The notes below the pieces were generated by a model. That model ran no database searches. It saw only the letters and a program-made list of their open reading frames with translations, and was not told the origin of the DNA. A stretch of DNA of 64,000 nucleotides from Rhodococcus sp. G-MC3 (GTDB lineage: Bacteria; Actinomycetota; Actinomycetes; Mycobacteriales; Mycobacteriaceae). Location: positions 1-64,000 of the forward strand of contig NZ_JASISW010000023.1 of assembly GCF_030063335.1 (NCBI RefSeq), in the 5' to 3' direction. The position numbers and the translations under genes were made by a program. Below, one piece after another: positions 17,518-26,314 of the stretch. The stretch's first letter is position 1; every line of letters starts with the position of its first letter.

Positions 17518-18545
17518 CCGAGCGGCACGCGCCAGTTCTTGGTAAGCCTCCAATAGAGATACGAGATCAGTCCGAGCGGAATGGGAAGGAACCACGTCGC
17601 GAATCGGTACAACAGCACCGCGGCAACAAGTTTTGCCTGCGCATCGGCCGGCAGCCCGACACCGAGTACCGCGATGAGCGCAGCTTCCGCAACACCGAGG
17701 CCTCCTGGCGTCGGTGCCACCAAGGCTGCAAGCCACATGGCTCCGAACGCCACGACGATGCGGTCCCACCCGACCTGATCCTGGCTCAGCCCCGACATTC
17801 GGACTGCAACACCGAGGACCAGAGCGCCGAGCAACTGAGACAGCAACATCGTCGCCGTCAACGACCGCCAACACTTTCGTACCCGCGTGTGCAGGTGCTC
17901 TCGGAAATCAGCGACCACCTGCTCCATATCGCGAGGTTCGACTCGCTTGATCCGCTTCGCCAGAGCGCGTCGCACCCGTGTGAGGACACGGCCGATTCGA
18001 CGGGCGAAACCGTCGTGGGTGACCACGAGCGCGATGGACAGACAGCCTGCCGTCACGATCACACACGCGCCGATCGCTATCCACACCGTCGACCCGGTCA
18101 CCGAACCGAACGCGACGAGCACGACCAACCCGACCGCCATCAGCGCGTACCGCGAAAGATTGGTCCAGATACCGATCGCGATGATCGATGTCGAGCTGTC
18201 GGCGACGCCGAAGCCCCAGGATCGATAGAGGGCGAACGTCAAACCTGTTGCAACGGTTCCGCCTTCGGGAACAGTATTGGCCAGCGCCAATGACGCCGTC
18301 CGGGCAACGCCCGCCTGTTTCATCGACAAGCCAGGCAGCGTGTAGAGCATCGGACGGAACATGGACGCGAGGTACACAAGACCGAGTGTCGAGACGACGA
18401 GAACCTGCACGAGGGTAATCGAACTCAGCGCGTCGGCTACCGCATCAGAATGGCCGACGGTGCGATAGAGCAGCCACATAACCAGCCCGACCACACCGTA
18501 CGACAGGACAGCGGAGAGAATCTTGCTGACACGAGATCGAGTCAT
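17466..18545 (-). CDS. Integral membrane protein, LPG synthase TM-domain (UPF0104) family
   Basis: ATG 18545 gives 359 residues with about eight hydrophobic helices. The pattern of the lysylphosphatidylglycerol synthase/UPF0104 membrane domain is visible: NTVPEGGTVATG near the middle and LVAPTPGGLGVAEAAL toward the end. Members without the catalytic aminoacyl domain may flip lipids; the function here is unknown. The start overlaps the stop of the upstream Lrp-like gene by 4 bases. The 3' end runs 52 bases into the convergent xanthine dehydrogenase gene. Confidence 0.78.
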   Translation of the reverse strand: MTRSRVSKILSAVLSYGVVGLVMWLLYRTVGHSDAVADALSSITLVQVLVVSTLGLVYLASMFRPMLYTLPGLSMKQAGVARTASLALANTVPEGGTVATGLTFALYRSWGFGVADSSTSIIAIGIWTNLSRYALMAVGLVVLVAFGSVTGSTVWIAIGACVIVTAGCLSIALVVTHDGFARRIGRVLTRVRRALAKRIKRVEPRDMEQVVADFREHLHTRVRKCWRSLTATMLLSQLLGALVLGVAVRMSGLSQDQVGWDRIVVAFGAMWLAALVAPTPGGLGVAEAALIAVLGVGLPADAQAKLVAAVLLYRFATWFLPIPLGLISYLYWRLTKNWRVPLGQASNERQTFSEDIGNS

Positions 18546-18979
18546 CGGTCGTAGAAGGTCTGCAAAATGATGGTGCTGCGGGTCTGAACATTGGCCGTTG
18601 CCCGTATCTCCTGCAGCAAGTGCTCCAACGCCCTCGGCGATTCGACACGAACCAGCAGTACGTAGCTCTCCGCACCTGCCACTGAACAGCACGATTCGAT
18701 GGCCGAGATGTGTCGGAGCCGAGCAGGCGCGTCGTCCGGCTGCGCTGGATCGATCGGGGTGATGGCGACGAATGCGGAGAGCGGCCGACCCATCGCTTCT
18801 GCGTCGACCTGGGCGGTATAGCCACGAATGACGTGGCGCGACTCGAGACGCCTCACACGCGACTGGACTGCTGAAACCGACAAACTCGCCTTCTCGGCGA
18901 GAGTGGCGAGCGTGGCACGCCCGTCTGCGACAAGTTCGTCGATGATCAACCGGTCGATCCGGTCGAGGTTTTCGCTCAC
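18542..18979 (-). CDS. Lrp/AsnC family regulator, LrpA-like
   Basis: The product of about 145 residues has an N-terminal helix-turn-helix (LIIDELVADGRATLATLAEKASLS, then AVQSRVRRL) and a C-terminal RAM ligand domain (SAFVAITPIDPAQPDDAP, CCSVAGAESYVLLVRV, ending STIILQTFYDR). It closely resembles mycobacterial LrpA (Rv3291c). I chose GTG 18979 because the homologue begins just before the DRIDR motif. ATG 19072 would add 31 residues. It is coupled to the membrane protein gene downstream. Confidence 0.85.
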   Translation of the reverse strand: MSENLDRIDRLIIDELVADGRATLATLAEKASLSVSAVQSRVRRLESRHVIRGYTAQVDAEAMGRPLSAFVAITPIDPAQPDDAPARLRHISAIESCCSVAGAESYVLLVRVESPRALEHLLQEIRATANVQTRSTIILQTFYDR

Positions 18980-19100
18980 CTGCGCAATGTAGCTCAGACC
19001 GGGCAGTTTCGGCCCATCGGACAGCAAACAATTCCCACTACGAGGGGAATAGTATGTTTCCAGTGACGTCATGGTCGCGCTACACGACGCTCTGGCCGGC

Positions 19101-19814
19101 TCATACGAACAGCGGCGGTAGCACCAACACCATCACTGTCGACCAGGCGACATGTGTCAACATCGGCGCGAGGATTCCGCCGGACGCCCGACGCTGCAGT
19201 GCGAGGACGAATCCGAGAGTGATCGCCGCGAATGCCAGCATCGGATTACCACTCGCAAGAGTGACCACCGTGTAGACGAGCGTGGAGATCAACACGGGCT
19301 TACGTCTGCCGATCGCCGCGAACAACGCACCGCGGAAGAAAATCTCCTCCGCGACTCCGTTGAGCAGTGTGATGAACACGATAAGCGCCAGAGAACCGAA
19401 TCTGGCGTGAGCCAGCACGTTTTCGGTGAAGTCTGCCAGTGGCGGAATCTCGCGGACGACGAGAGCACCGAGAACGAACACCACGCCTGCCGCCAGACCG
19501 ATAAGGATGGGTGTGATGATCGGTCGCCGCATGGATCCGTTGAACCGGATTCTGCCGAGGTGAAGGGGACCCGACGCGAATCCGCCGATGATCCACGCCG
19601 CTGCAAGGCCGAGAGTCAACGGGTAGAACGCGCCGTCACCTGGGCTTACCGACAGCGACACTCCCAGCAGAATTGCGCCGACGACCAAGGTGACACCGAC
19701 AACGATGCGACGCCGGAGAAACGCTTTGTCCGTCTCCTGATGGTCGCGATCGATCTTGTCCACCAGTGCAGACCGGACGACGTCCACCACGTTCGTCTGC
19801 CACATCGCCATCAA
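19101..19814 (-). CDS. CPBP family intramembrane metalloprotease
   Basis: The 237-residue membrane protein carries the CAAX protease/bacteriocin-processing signature: EEIFFRG with the paired Glu and Arg in one helix and HVAWS with the metal His near the C-terminus. Six or more hydrophobic segments are visible. The substrate is unknown. It overlaps the upstream SDR gene by 4 bases (ATGA) and is transcribed with it. Confidence 0.82.
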   Translation of the reverse strand: MMAMWQTNVVDVVRSALVDKIDRDHQETDKAFLRRRIVVGVTLVVGAILLGVSLSVSPGDGAFYPLTLGLAAAWIIGGFASGPLHLGRIRFNGSMRRPIITPILIGLAAGVVFVLGALVVREIPPLADFTENVLAHARFGSLALIVFITLLNGVAEEIFFRGALFAAIGRRKPVLISTLVYTVVTLASGNPMLAFAAITLGFVLALQRRASGGILAPMLTHVAWSTVMVLVLPPLFV

Positions 19815-20995
19815 GACTTCCCTTCCTCGTCACCGAACACCCGTCGTATCACCGATCTTGCGTTGTCCGAAACCCTCTCGACGAAGTCGAGGTTCGTGCG
19901 TATCGCCGCAGCCACCGGCCACGAGTACAACAGCGTGCGAGCTCCGAGTGATTCCACCAGATTCCAGGTCTCACCCGAGGAGGCGGCCACGCCGTAGCGG
20001 CGAATGCCCAGCGCGTCCCCGCCGCTCCACGAGGCGTCCGTCGCCGCCAGTCGCAACGGATCCTTGAGCGAACGCACTCCCGGCGGCGTTCCCACGGAGC
20101 CGAGGACGCTACGCGCCATGGCGGACTCGATCGAGGTTCGACCACCTCGAGGTTCGCCCGCAATGTCGACGATCCGCTGTTCCGAGGCCGTCATGGTGTT
20201 GTGCAGCGAACCGACGAGATCCTCGGCCAGGGCGTCGGGGATAGGAATGATCTTCCCTATGACCACGCCCGCTAGCCCTGTCGGTACCCCAGGGGTTGGA
20301 ATTCCGATGCGCGTGAGGTCGGCCGCATCGACGTAAGCGAACAGCAGGTCGCGGTACGGGACGATGTCGGGACCTGCAATGTCGTAACCACCGGCGGGCA
20401 CGGTCTTCCGCGAAGCGAGTAGATAGAACAGCACGTCGTCGACCGCGATGGGCTGCACCGGATGGCTCAGCCAGGTGGGCAGCGGTAGGACGAGAAGTCT
20501 GTCGGCCAGATAACGCAACATCTCGTACGACGTAGAACCAGCACCGAGAACGATCGCGGCGCGAAGCCAGACCAGTTCGATCCCCTCGACTTCGAGTGCC
20601 GTTCCCACATCGGCACGGCTCGCCAGGTGCTCCGACAGTTCCTCGTCCGTCGGCACGAAACCGCCCAGATAGACGATGCGCCGAACGCCTGCCTCCGCTG
20701 CAGCCGCCGCGAACTGGCGGGCGCCCCGACGGTCCTGCTCACGGTAGTCGTCTTGCCCGATAGCGTGGACCAAGTAGTACGCGACGTCGATATCACCGGC
20801 CGATGCGAACGCCGCTGCGAGCGAATTCTCGTCGAGGGCGTCGAGCGCAACAGTGCGCACCTCGTCGTGCCAATCGAACACCGACAGCGAATCCGGATGC
20901 CTGGACGCGGCGACGACTTCGTCGCCGTCGTCGACCAGTGCCGCGACCAATCGTGAACCGATGTAGCCGCTGGCGCCTGTCACGAGAACGTTCAT
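19811..20995 (-). CDS. Atypical SDR / NAD(P)H-binding epimerase-like protein
   Basis: The 394-residue protein opens with VLVTGASGYIGSRLVAAL, a Rossmann nucleotide-binding motif, then YYLVHAIGQDDY and IVYLGGF. It belongs to the atypical SDRs with an extended C-terminal part (IRRYGVAASSGETWNLVESLG). No classical YxxxK pair stands out, so it may bind NADP without usual catalysis. It is translationally coupled to the CPBP protease gene. Confidence 0.75.
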   Translation of the reverse strand: MNVLVTGASGYIGSRLVAALVDDGDEVVAASRHPDSLSVFDWHDEVRTVALDALDENSLAAAFASAGDIDVAYYLVHAIGQDDYREQDRRGARQFAAAAAEAGVRRIVYLGGFVPTDEELSEHLASRADVGTALEVEGIELVWLRAAIVLGAGSTSYEMLRYLADRLLVLPLPTWLSHPVQPIAVDDVLFYLLASRKTVPAGGYDIAGPDIVPYRDLLFAYVDAADLTRIGIPTPGVPTGLAGVVIGKIIPIPDALAEDLVGSLHNTMTASEQRIVDIAGEPRGGRTSIESAMARSVLGSVGTPPGVRSLKDPLRLAATDASWSGGDALGIRRYGVAASSGETWNLVESLGARTLLYSWPVAAAIRTNLDFVERVSDNARSVIRRVFGDEEGKS

Positions 20996-21066
20996 GTCTT
21001 CGAGGCTAACGGCATCGAGGAGGTTGTGCCCACGGCGCGAACGTAGGCTGTGGCATTGTTCGAGTC

Positions 21067-21666
21067 ATGGCACTGGAACTTGCAGGTGTGCGGCTTCCCG
21101 ACCCCTACCGTGGTTTCGCGGCAGCGAGGGTCGGATTGGATCTCGCTGTGTCCGGCGCCCGATGGGCTCGCGATACGACATTGTTCGTGCTGGAACTTCC
21201 AGCGAGGATCGAGGATCTCCTGGACGAGGTCTCCGCGCTCATGGTGCGTATCAACGCGATCGTCGACGCCGCTCAGCTCGCAGTCGACAAAGTAGCGACG
21301 ACGACACGTTCGGCCGATGGCGTCATCGAGTCCGCGTCGAAAGCGTCGGCGACTGCTCTCGAACTTGTCGAGCTGTTCGATCCCATCGCCCAACGTTCGG
21401 CCCCGTTCGCGCGGAAATTCGTCGACCATCTCGACGACAACGAGGTCGACGCCGCCATTGCCATGGTCGACGAGCTTCCTGGCCTCGTCACGCACATGCA
21501 GGCGATCATTCCCATCCTCGCCACGTTGGACACGGTGTCCCCGGAGATCCACGAATTGCTCGGCGTCACAAAGGATGTGAGGCGGGCAGTTATCGGGATC
21601 CCCGGGTTCAAGTTCTTCCGCAACCGAGGTGAGGAAAAACTGGCGGAAGAAGAGCACCGAGACTAG
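21067..21666 (+). CDS. Conserved actinobacterial protein, helical
   Basis: The 199-residue protein is almost entirely helical, with long heptad-like stretches around residues 50-110 (RIEDLLDEVSALMVRINAIVDAA) and a charged end. No catalytic motif, signal peptide or membrane helix is seen. Similar proteins in mycobacteria are conserved but of unknown function. It is divergent from the SDR gene, and its end lies one base from the convergent acyl-CoA dehydrogenase gene. Confidence 0.65.
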   Translation: MALELAGVRLPDPYRGFAAARVGLDLAVSGARWARDTTLFVLELPARIEDLLDEVSALMVRINAIVDAAQLAVDKVATTTRSADGVIESASKASATALELVELFDPIAQRSAPFARKFVDHLDDNEVDAAIAMVDELPGLVTHMQAIIPILATLDTVSPEIHELLGVTKDVRRAVIGIPGFKFFRNRGEEKLAEEEHRD

Positions 21667-21667
21667 A

Positions 21668-22801
21668 TCACTTGACAAACGCGAAATCGTCACCGCCGTG
21701 GTACTTCGTCAGCGTCTCGGAGATCGAACGCCGTGATGGCGGATGAAACGCGAAGGCTTGCAACGCTCCTGCCAAGTACCCAATTTCCGGGGACTTGATG
21801 AAACCGATACCGCCGAGAGACTCCATCGCAATCGAGCTCGCCCGCACCAGTGCATCTCGAATTGCAATGCGGCAGAACATCAAACGCGCCGAGATGTCCT
21901 GGCCTCGCTCACCCTCGTCGACTGCACGCGCAACGCTCTCGATCGCAGCAACGCTTGCTTCTATCTCGGCAGCCGCACGGGTGTACCCCTCGTAATCGCC
22001 CTTGTCGGCGGCAAGCATTTTCTCGAGCAGGATCGTCGCCCCGCCGAGGTAGTTCGCGCTGATCAACATGCCGAACCACAGGTATCCCGTCATCTCGTGG
22101 ATGCCGTCGGGATCGTCGTCACTGTTGAGCATGACCAGATCTGCGGGAACCTCGACGTCATGCAGATCCACCTCGTCGCTCTCCGAGCCGGCGAGAATCG
22201 GGGTGTCCCAGAATTTGGTCACTGCCACGCCCTCGAGGCCTGCGGGGATAAGTGCGACGGCGCGCTCGCCGTCTTTCTCACCAACTCCTTCGACCTCGAC
22301 GCTCGCCATGAGCAAATCCATGGACTTGGAGAGACTGCACGGCTTCTTACTGCCGTTGACCACGTAGTTGTCTCCCACTCGCTTCGCCTTCATGGTGGGG
22401 ATGAAGACGCTCCCACCCGGCGTGCCCTCCGAGAACCCCGAAGCGATGACGGCATTTTGCTCGACGAGCGCGGCAACGAGCGCCCTGTCTGCATCGGTCG
22501 CACCTTTTGCGAATTCGATCAACGACGCGACCGACAGGTGATGCATCGTGGTGGCCGCACCGAGCGACGGCGAGCGAGATCCGATGGCCCGTTGCGCGCG
22601 TACCGCATCCAAAGCAGAGGCACCCTTACCGCCCAGATCCTTGGGAACAATAAGGGAGGTGCCACCGAATTCCTTGAACTTGGCGATAGCGTCACTGTCC
22701 CTGCTTTCCAGGTCCAGCAAAGGCGTATTGTCCAAATAGTCCAGTAATCCTGGAACATAATTCTCTAGAATTTCGCGTTCTCGAACCATCAAAGCGGTCA
22801 T
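21668..22801 (-). CDS. Acyl-CoA dehydrogenase family protein
   Basis: The 377-residue flavoprotein shows family features: FGGTSLIVPKDLGGKGAS, VNGSKKPCSLSKSMDLLM and a late MESLGGIGF helix. The usual C-terminal Arg-Asp and nucleotide-binding elements are weak, and the catalytic Glu cannot be placed. It may act on a carrier-bound or unusual acyl chain. It is divergent from an alpha-oxoamine synthase gene across a 308-base control region, which suggests one pathway. Confidence 0.75.
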   Translation of the reverse strand: MTALMVREREILENYVPGLLDYLDNTPLLDLESRDSDAIAKFKEFGGTSLIVPKDLGGKGASALDAVRAQRAIGSRSPSLGAATTMHHLSVASLIEFAKGATDADRALVAALVEQNAVIASGFSEGTPGGSVFIPTMKAKRVGDNYVVNGSKKPCSLSKSMDLLMASVEVEGVGEKDGERAVALIPAGLEGVAVTKFWDTPILAGSESDEVDLHDVEVPADLVMLNSDDDPDGIHEMTGYLWFGMLISANYLGGATILLEKMLAADKGDYEGYTRAAAEIEASVAAIESVARAVDEGERGQDISARLMFCRIAIRDALVRASSIAMESLGGIGFIKSPEIGYLAGALQAFAFHPPSRRSISETLTKYHGGDDFAFVK

Positions 22802-23109
22802 ATAAACTCCCTTGAAATGTATTTTTGCATAACAAACAAAGCTATTCGATTCGCAACCAACACAACGGTACCCCTAGTGCTACCAGGTAAAACATCCAAG
22901 TTTTAGTAAAGTCGTCGACCTCCGAAAGCGGGACAAAAGTTTGTTTCGGTTTCTTCGGGCCGTTCACCAGCGCACTTGCACAATGGACGCATTGGGCAAG
23001 TAATTCGACCCATCCGAATGTGCTTCCGCACCGAATTCATACCGGATTCGCAACCGTCGGCCCAGCCAGCTCGTGCACACTTTTCCACTGCGTCAGGAGA
23101 CCAGGAACG
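22802..23109. promoter_or_regulatory. 308-base divergent control region, acyl-CoA dehydrogenase / oxoamine synthase
   Basis: This AT-richer stretch separates two divergent gene starts. It contains no convincing ORF. The minus-side start at 22801 and plus-side start at 23110 both need promoters here. I do not see a clear palindrome. The region is unusually long for this gene-dense chromosome, so control is likely. Confidence 0.4.
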
Positions 23110-24339
23110 ATGACCGTCAACCGATTGATCAAGCGACTCGACGGCGACGAGCGAGTCGACTTACTACGCGCCTCACGCGAGGCGGACGTCGTTCCGTACT
23201 TTCGCGTGATGCAGTCGGCCACTGCCCCCATCGTTCGAGTGGAGGGTCAAGACAGGATAATGTTGGGCTCCAACAACTATCTGGGCCTGGCCGATCATCC
23301 CGACATCACCGCAGCCGCGCGGAAAGCACTCGACACGTTCGGATCCGCCATCACCGGATCTCGCCTGCTCAACGGCACCATGGACATTCATCTCGAACTC
23401 GAGAACGAGATCCGTGAGTGGCATGGAACCGAGGATGCGATGGTGTTCACCACCGGGTACCAAGCGAACCTTGGAACGATTGCTGCAGTCGTCGGCAAAG
23501 GCGACGTCATCGTCGTCGACTCAGCAGCTCACGCATCCATCCGTGACGGCAGTTCACTGTCTGGCGCAACCGTCCGCAAGTTCGCACACAACGACATGTC
23601 CGACCTGGAAACCCAGCTACAGGCACCGGTCGTGGGCGACGGTGCCGTCCTGGTGATCGTCGACGGTCTGTACTCCATGGAGGGTGACCTTGCGCCCCTG
23701 GGTGAAGTGACCGCGCTGTGCCGCAAGTACGGTGCCGCTCTGATGGTGGACGAGGCACACAGTCTCGGCATCTACGGTGAGAGCCTTACCGGCGCCGCAG
23801 AGCTGTTCGGAACTGCTGGGGACACAGACATCAGGATGGCGTCGCTGTCGAAGAGTCCTAGCTCCACCGGAGGATTCATCGCGGGTTCGCACGACCTCAT
23901 GGATTCCCTGCGTATCCATGCGCGCGCATTCCTTTTCACCACCTCGGGTGTTCCGGCCGCCGTCGGCGCATCTCTCGCTTCAGTGAAGCTGATCAGAAGC
24001 GAGGAAGGCCGCCAGCGCGCTCGACGTGTACTGGAGAATGCCGAGACTTTGCGCAGCGGACTCGCGGCAGAGGGACTCGACGTCGCCGGACGGTCGCCGA
24101 TTCCCGGCGGAGACTCCGCGTCGCCCATCGTCTCGCTCCACGTCGGCGACGACCTCCTCGCGATCAGCCTGTGGAAAACCCTTTTCGACAAGGGCGTGTT
24201 CACCTCGGCCGCACTTCATCCTGCAGTACCGCGAAGCGGCGCCCTTCTTCGGCTGTGTGTAATGGCCACGCACTCCGACGAGCAGCTCCGAACTGCAATT
24301 CAGATCATCGCCGAATCCTTCGCAGAGTTGCCCGCGTGA
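23110..24339 (+). CDS. Alpha-oxoamine synthase (PLP), BioF / serine palmitoyltransferase-like
   Basis: ATG 23110 gives 409 residues. Key family elements are present: LGSNNYLGLADHP, GSRLLNGTMDIHLELE, the DEAHSLGIYG strand with the PLP Asp, and the Schiff-base Lys248 in SLSKSPSSTGG. These enzymes condense an amino acid with an acyl thioester to make an amino-ketone (as in biotin, heme, sphingolipid or signal synthesis). There is no bio gene nearby. Coupling to an SDR-hydrolase fusion and a divergent acyl-CoA dehydrogenase points to a lipid-like product. Confidence 0.82.
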   Translation: MTVNRLIKRLDGDERVDLLRASREADVVPYFRVMQSATAPIVRVEGQDRIMLGSNNYLGLADHPDITAAARKALDTFGSAITGSRLLNGTMDIHLELENEIREWHGTEDAMVFTTGYQANLGTIAAVVGKGDVIVVDSAAHASIRDGSSLSGATVRKFAHNDMSDLETQLQAPVVGDGAVLVIVDGLYSMEGDLAPLGEVTALCRKYGAALMVDEAHSLGIYGESLTGAAELFGTAGDTDIRMASLSKSPSSTGGFIAGSHDLMDSLRIHARAFLFTTSGVPAAVGASLASVKLIRSEEGRQRARRVLENAETLRSGLAAEGLDVAGRSPIPGGDSASPIVSLHVGDDLLAISLWKTLFDKGVFTSAALHPAVPRSGALLRLCVMATHSDEQLRTAIQIIAESFAELPA

Positions 24340-25895
24340 CTCTTCGTATCGCGGTGACCGGTGCAACAAGTGATTTCGCCAAAGCGATCCTCCCCACATT
24401 GCTGGATGACGACGAGGTCGGGTCGGTACTCGGGCTCGCGCGCCGGCCGCTGGGCCTCGAGCACCCTAAATTGGAATCGGTTCGCGCCGACATCCGATCT
24501 CCCGAATTGGAGAACATCTTTTCAGGGTGCGATGTCGTGCTGCACCTGGCGTTCGTCGTCGAGGAACTCCGCGACAAGACGGAGACGCACGACATCAACC
24601 AACGCGGGTCACGCAACGTTCTCGACTCCGCTTATCGGGCAGGTGTGCGGCGTCTCGTCATCGCCTCCAGCATCAATGCGTACGGCGCCGAGCTACACGA
24701 CGAACCTCTCGACGAGAGTTTCTATCCCGCAGGCGATCCCGACCGATACTACTTTCACGACAAGGCCGAAGTGGAGCACTACGCCGAGTGGTGGTTGCGC
24801 CGTCATCCCGGCGAAATGACCGTGGCGATGTTGCGTCCTACCTACATCATCGGGCCTGACTTCTCCAACGACGGTATCGACCAATTCACCGCCAAGATCG
24901 GCGCGTTTCCGCAGGCGGACAAGGCTGCGTACCAGTTCTTGCACCAACGCGACCTCGCCGATGCCTTCCACCGCGCAGCCAAGCAGGACCTCGTCGGCCC
25001 GTTCAACGTCGGCCCCCGGGATTGGACCCGCGTGCGCGAACTCGCGGACATGCAGGGGCAAATTCTGTTCGACGTGCCGGAGGGTCCGGCGATCGCGGCG
25101 GCGAACGTTGCGTTCAAGCTCGGACTCACCCCATTTTCCGGACAGTGGGTCACTGCGGGCGAACCCGTTGTGGACTCGTCAGCTTTACGCTCGGCGGTCG
25201 GCTGGGAGCCGGTACTGTCCTCCCGCGAATGCGCCGCGATCATGGTCCTTCTTCAGGGAAGGCCACTCCTCGGCAGCCAGTACGCCCTCACACGACATGA
25301 AGCCTGCGAAGCCGCGCTCGAACCTGCGTCGGCAGTGGTGGGCATCGAGGACGGACACCACGAGCACGTCCAACTCGACACGGCGACAGGCCGGGTGCAT
25401 TGCGAAGTCCATCGCCGATCGGGCAACGATGCCGGGCGCGCAGGCGCGATAGTGGTTCCGGTACGACCGGGGCTGCACGCGCGCTACCTCACTCCGTTGG
25501 CACGAGAACTCGCCAATGGCGGATCCAACGTCGTCCTCCTCGATCTACCGGGGCACGGGCTCAGTACCGGTCCACGAGGCCGCGTTTCCGCACGCGAGTT
25601 CGACAGTGCGGTCGATGCTGCAATCAGCTTCGCGCGCAGCCAGTTCGGCTCGCCGGTGACCGCCTACGACGTCGGCGAGACCCGCCAGGAAACGAGCACG
25701 CTCCGAACCCTTTTCTCTGCTCTACGGAGACCGTCGAACGAGTCCGCGGACGGACTCATTCCTCGCAATGTCCACGCGCCGGTGTCATGGGGCACGATCC
25801 CCACGGTCGGTACTGCAGCGGACATCATCGACGCGCTCGACGCAGCGCCCACCGCCACGACTTCGACACAAACTCGCAGTCTGTCAGCTCGGTAG
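24336..25895 (+). CDS. NAD-dependent epimerase/dehydratase fused to a degenerate alpha/beta-hydrolase domain
   Basis: GTG 24336 overlaps the previous stop (GTGA). Residues 1-330 are an extended SDR: AVTGATSDFAKAIL, VLHLAFVVEE, ASSINAYG and YYFHDK giving YxxxK. Residues about 350-519 resemble an alpha/beta hydrolase (VLLDLPGHGLSTGPRG), but the nucleophile elbow GxSxG is not there; the strand reads PVTAYDVGETRQ. The second domain may bind a ligand rather than hydrolyse. The SDR likely reduces the ketone made by the upstream synthase. Confidence 0.75.
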   Translation: MTLRIAVTGATSDFAKAILPTLLDDDEVGSVLGLARRPLGLEHPKLESVRADIRSPELENIFSGCDVVLHLAFVVEELRDKTETHDINQRGSRNVLDSAYRAGVRRLVIASSINAYGAELHDEPLDESFYPAGDPDRYYFHDKAEVEHYAEWWLRRHPGEMTVAMLRPTYIIGPDFSNDGIDQFTAKIGAFPQADKAAYQFLHQRDLADAFHRAAKQDLVGPFNVGPRDWTRVRELADMQGQILFDVPEGPAIAAANVAFKLGLTPFSGQWVTAGEPVVDSSALRSAVGWEPVLSSRECAAIMVLLQGRPLLGSQYALTRHEACEAALEPASAVVGIEDGHHEHVQLDTATGRVHCEVHRRSGNDAGRAGAIVVPVRPGLHARYLTPLARELANGGSNVVLLDLPGHGLSTGPRGRVSAREFDSAVDAAISFARSQFGSPVTAYDVGETRQETSTLRTLFSALRRPSNESADGLIPRNVHAPVSWGTIPTVGTAADIIDALDAAPTATTSTQTRSLSAR

Positions 25896-25910
25896 TCGAG
25901 TGTCGTAGCC

Positions 25911-25949
25911 AATCGGGCCCCGCGGACAACTTGTCCGCGGGGCCCGATT
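25911..25949. terminator. Bidirectional hairpin terminator
   Basis: Two 19-base perfectly complementary arms surround a single central base. The stem is GC-rich (GGGCCCCGCGG). It lies between the convergent SDR-hydrolase gene and the small gene at 25962. No U-tract follows, which is common for actinobacterial terminators. Confidence 0.75.
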
Positions 25950-25961
25950 GGTGTGCGAAAG

Positions 25962-26231
25962 CTAGTGAGAATCGAGATCCTCGCCGTACTCCGCAACGAG
26001 CCTGTCGAATTCTGCTCGATCGATCAACTGAGGTTCGCCGATGGCGAGCGCCTGCGCGTACTTGCCAGCGAGATGGTAGTCACGCCCCATCGGACCGCGT
26101 TCCCCGTCTTCGTCGTCGGCCTGGATGCTCGCGCCAGGGGGAACCTCGTTCTGCAGGCCGTTCGTACGTTCGCCGAGCCGAGCGTCGAGGTGCGCGGAAA
26201 TCTTCTGCATGATCTCTTGGTCGTCGGTCAT
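25962..26231 (-). CDS. Small conserved hypothetical protein
   Basis: From ATG 26231 the product is 89 residues: MTDDQEIMQKISAHLDARLGE at the start and an acidic end (FDRLVAEYGEDLDSH). A longer start at 26279 is possible. Charged, soluble and probably helical; I do not recognise a domain. It is divergent from lhr and may share its promoter region. Confidence 0.55.
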   Translation of the reverse strand: MTDDQEIMQKISAHLDARLGERTNGLQNEVPPGASIQADDEDGERGPMGRDYHLAGKYAQALAIGEPQLIDRAEFDRLVAEYGEDLDSH

Positions 26232-26314
26232 GGAGAACTGGTACCCGGTCGAGCCGCATTCCACACTCCGCAGGCGCATGGTTGTTTGTCGGTGCCTGGG
26301 GGCATCATGAACGG

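Noticed and set aside
18980-19072. 31-residue N-terminal extension of the LrpA-like regulator
   Set aside because: Not similar to LrpA homologues and without ribosome site; kept only as an alternative start.
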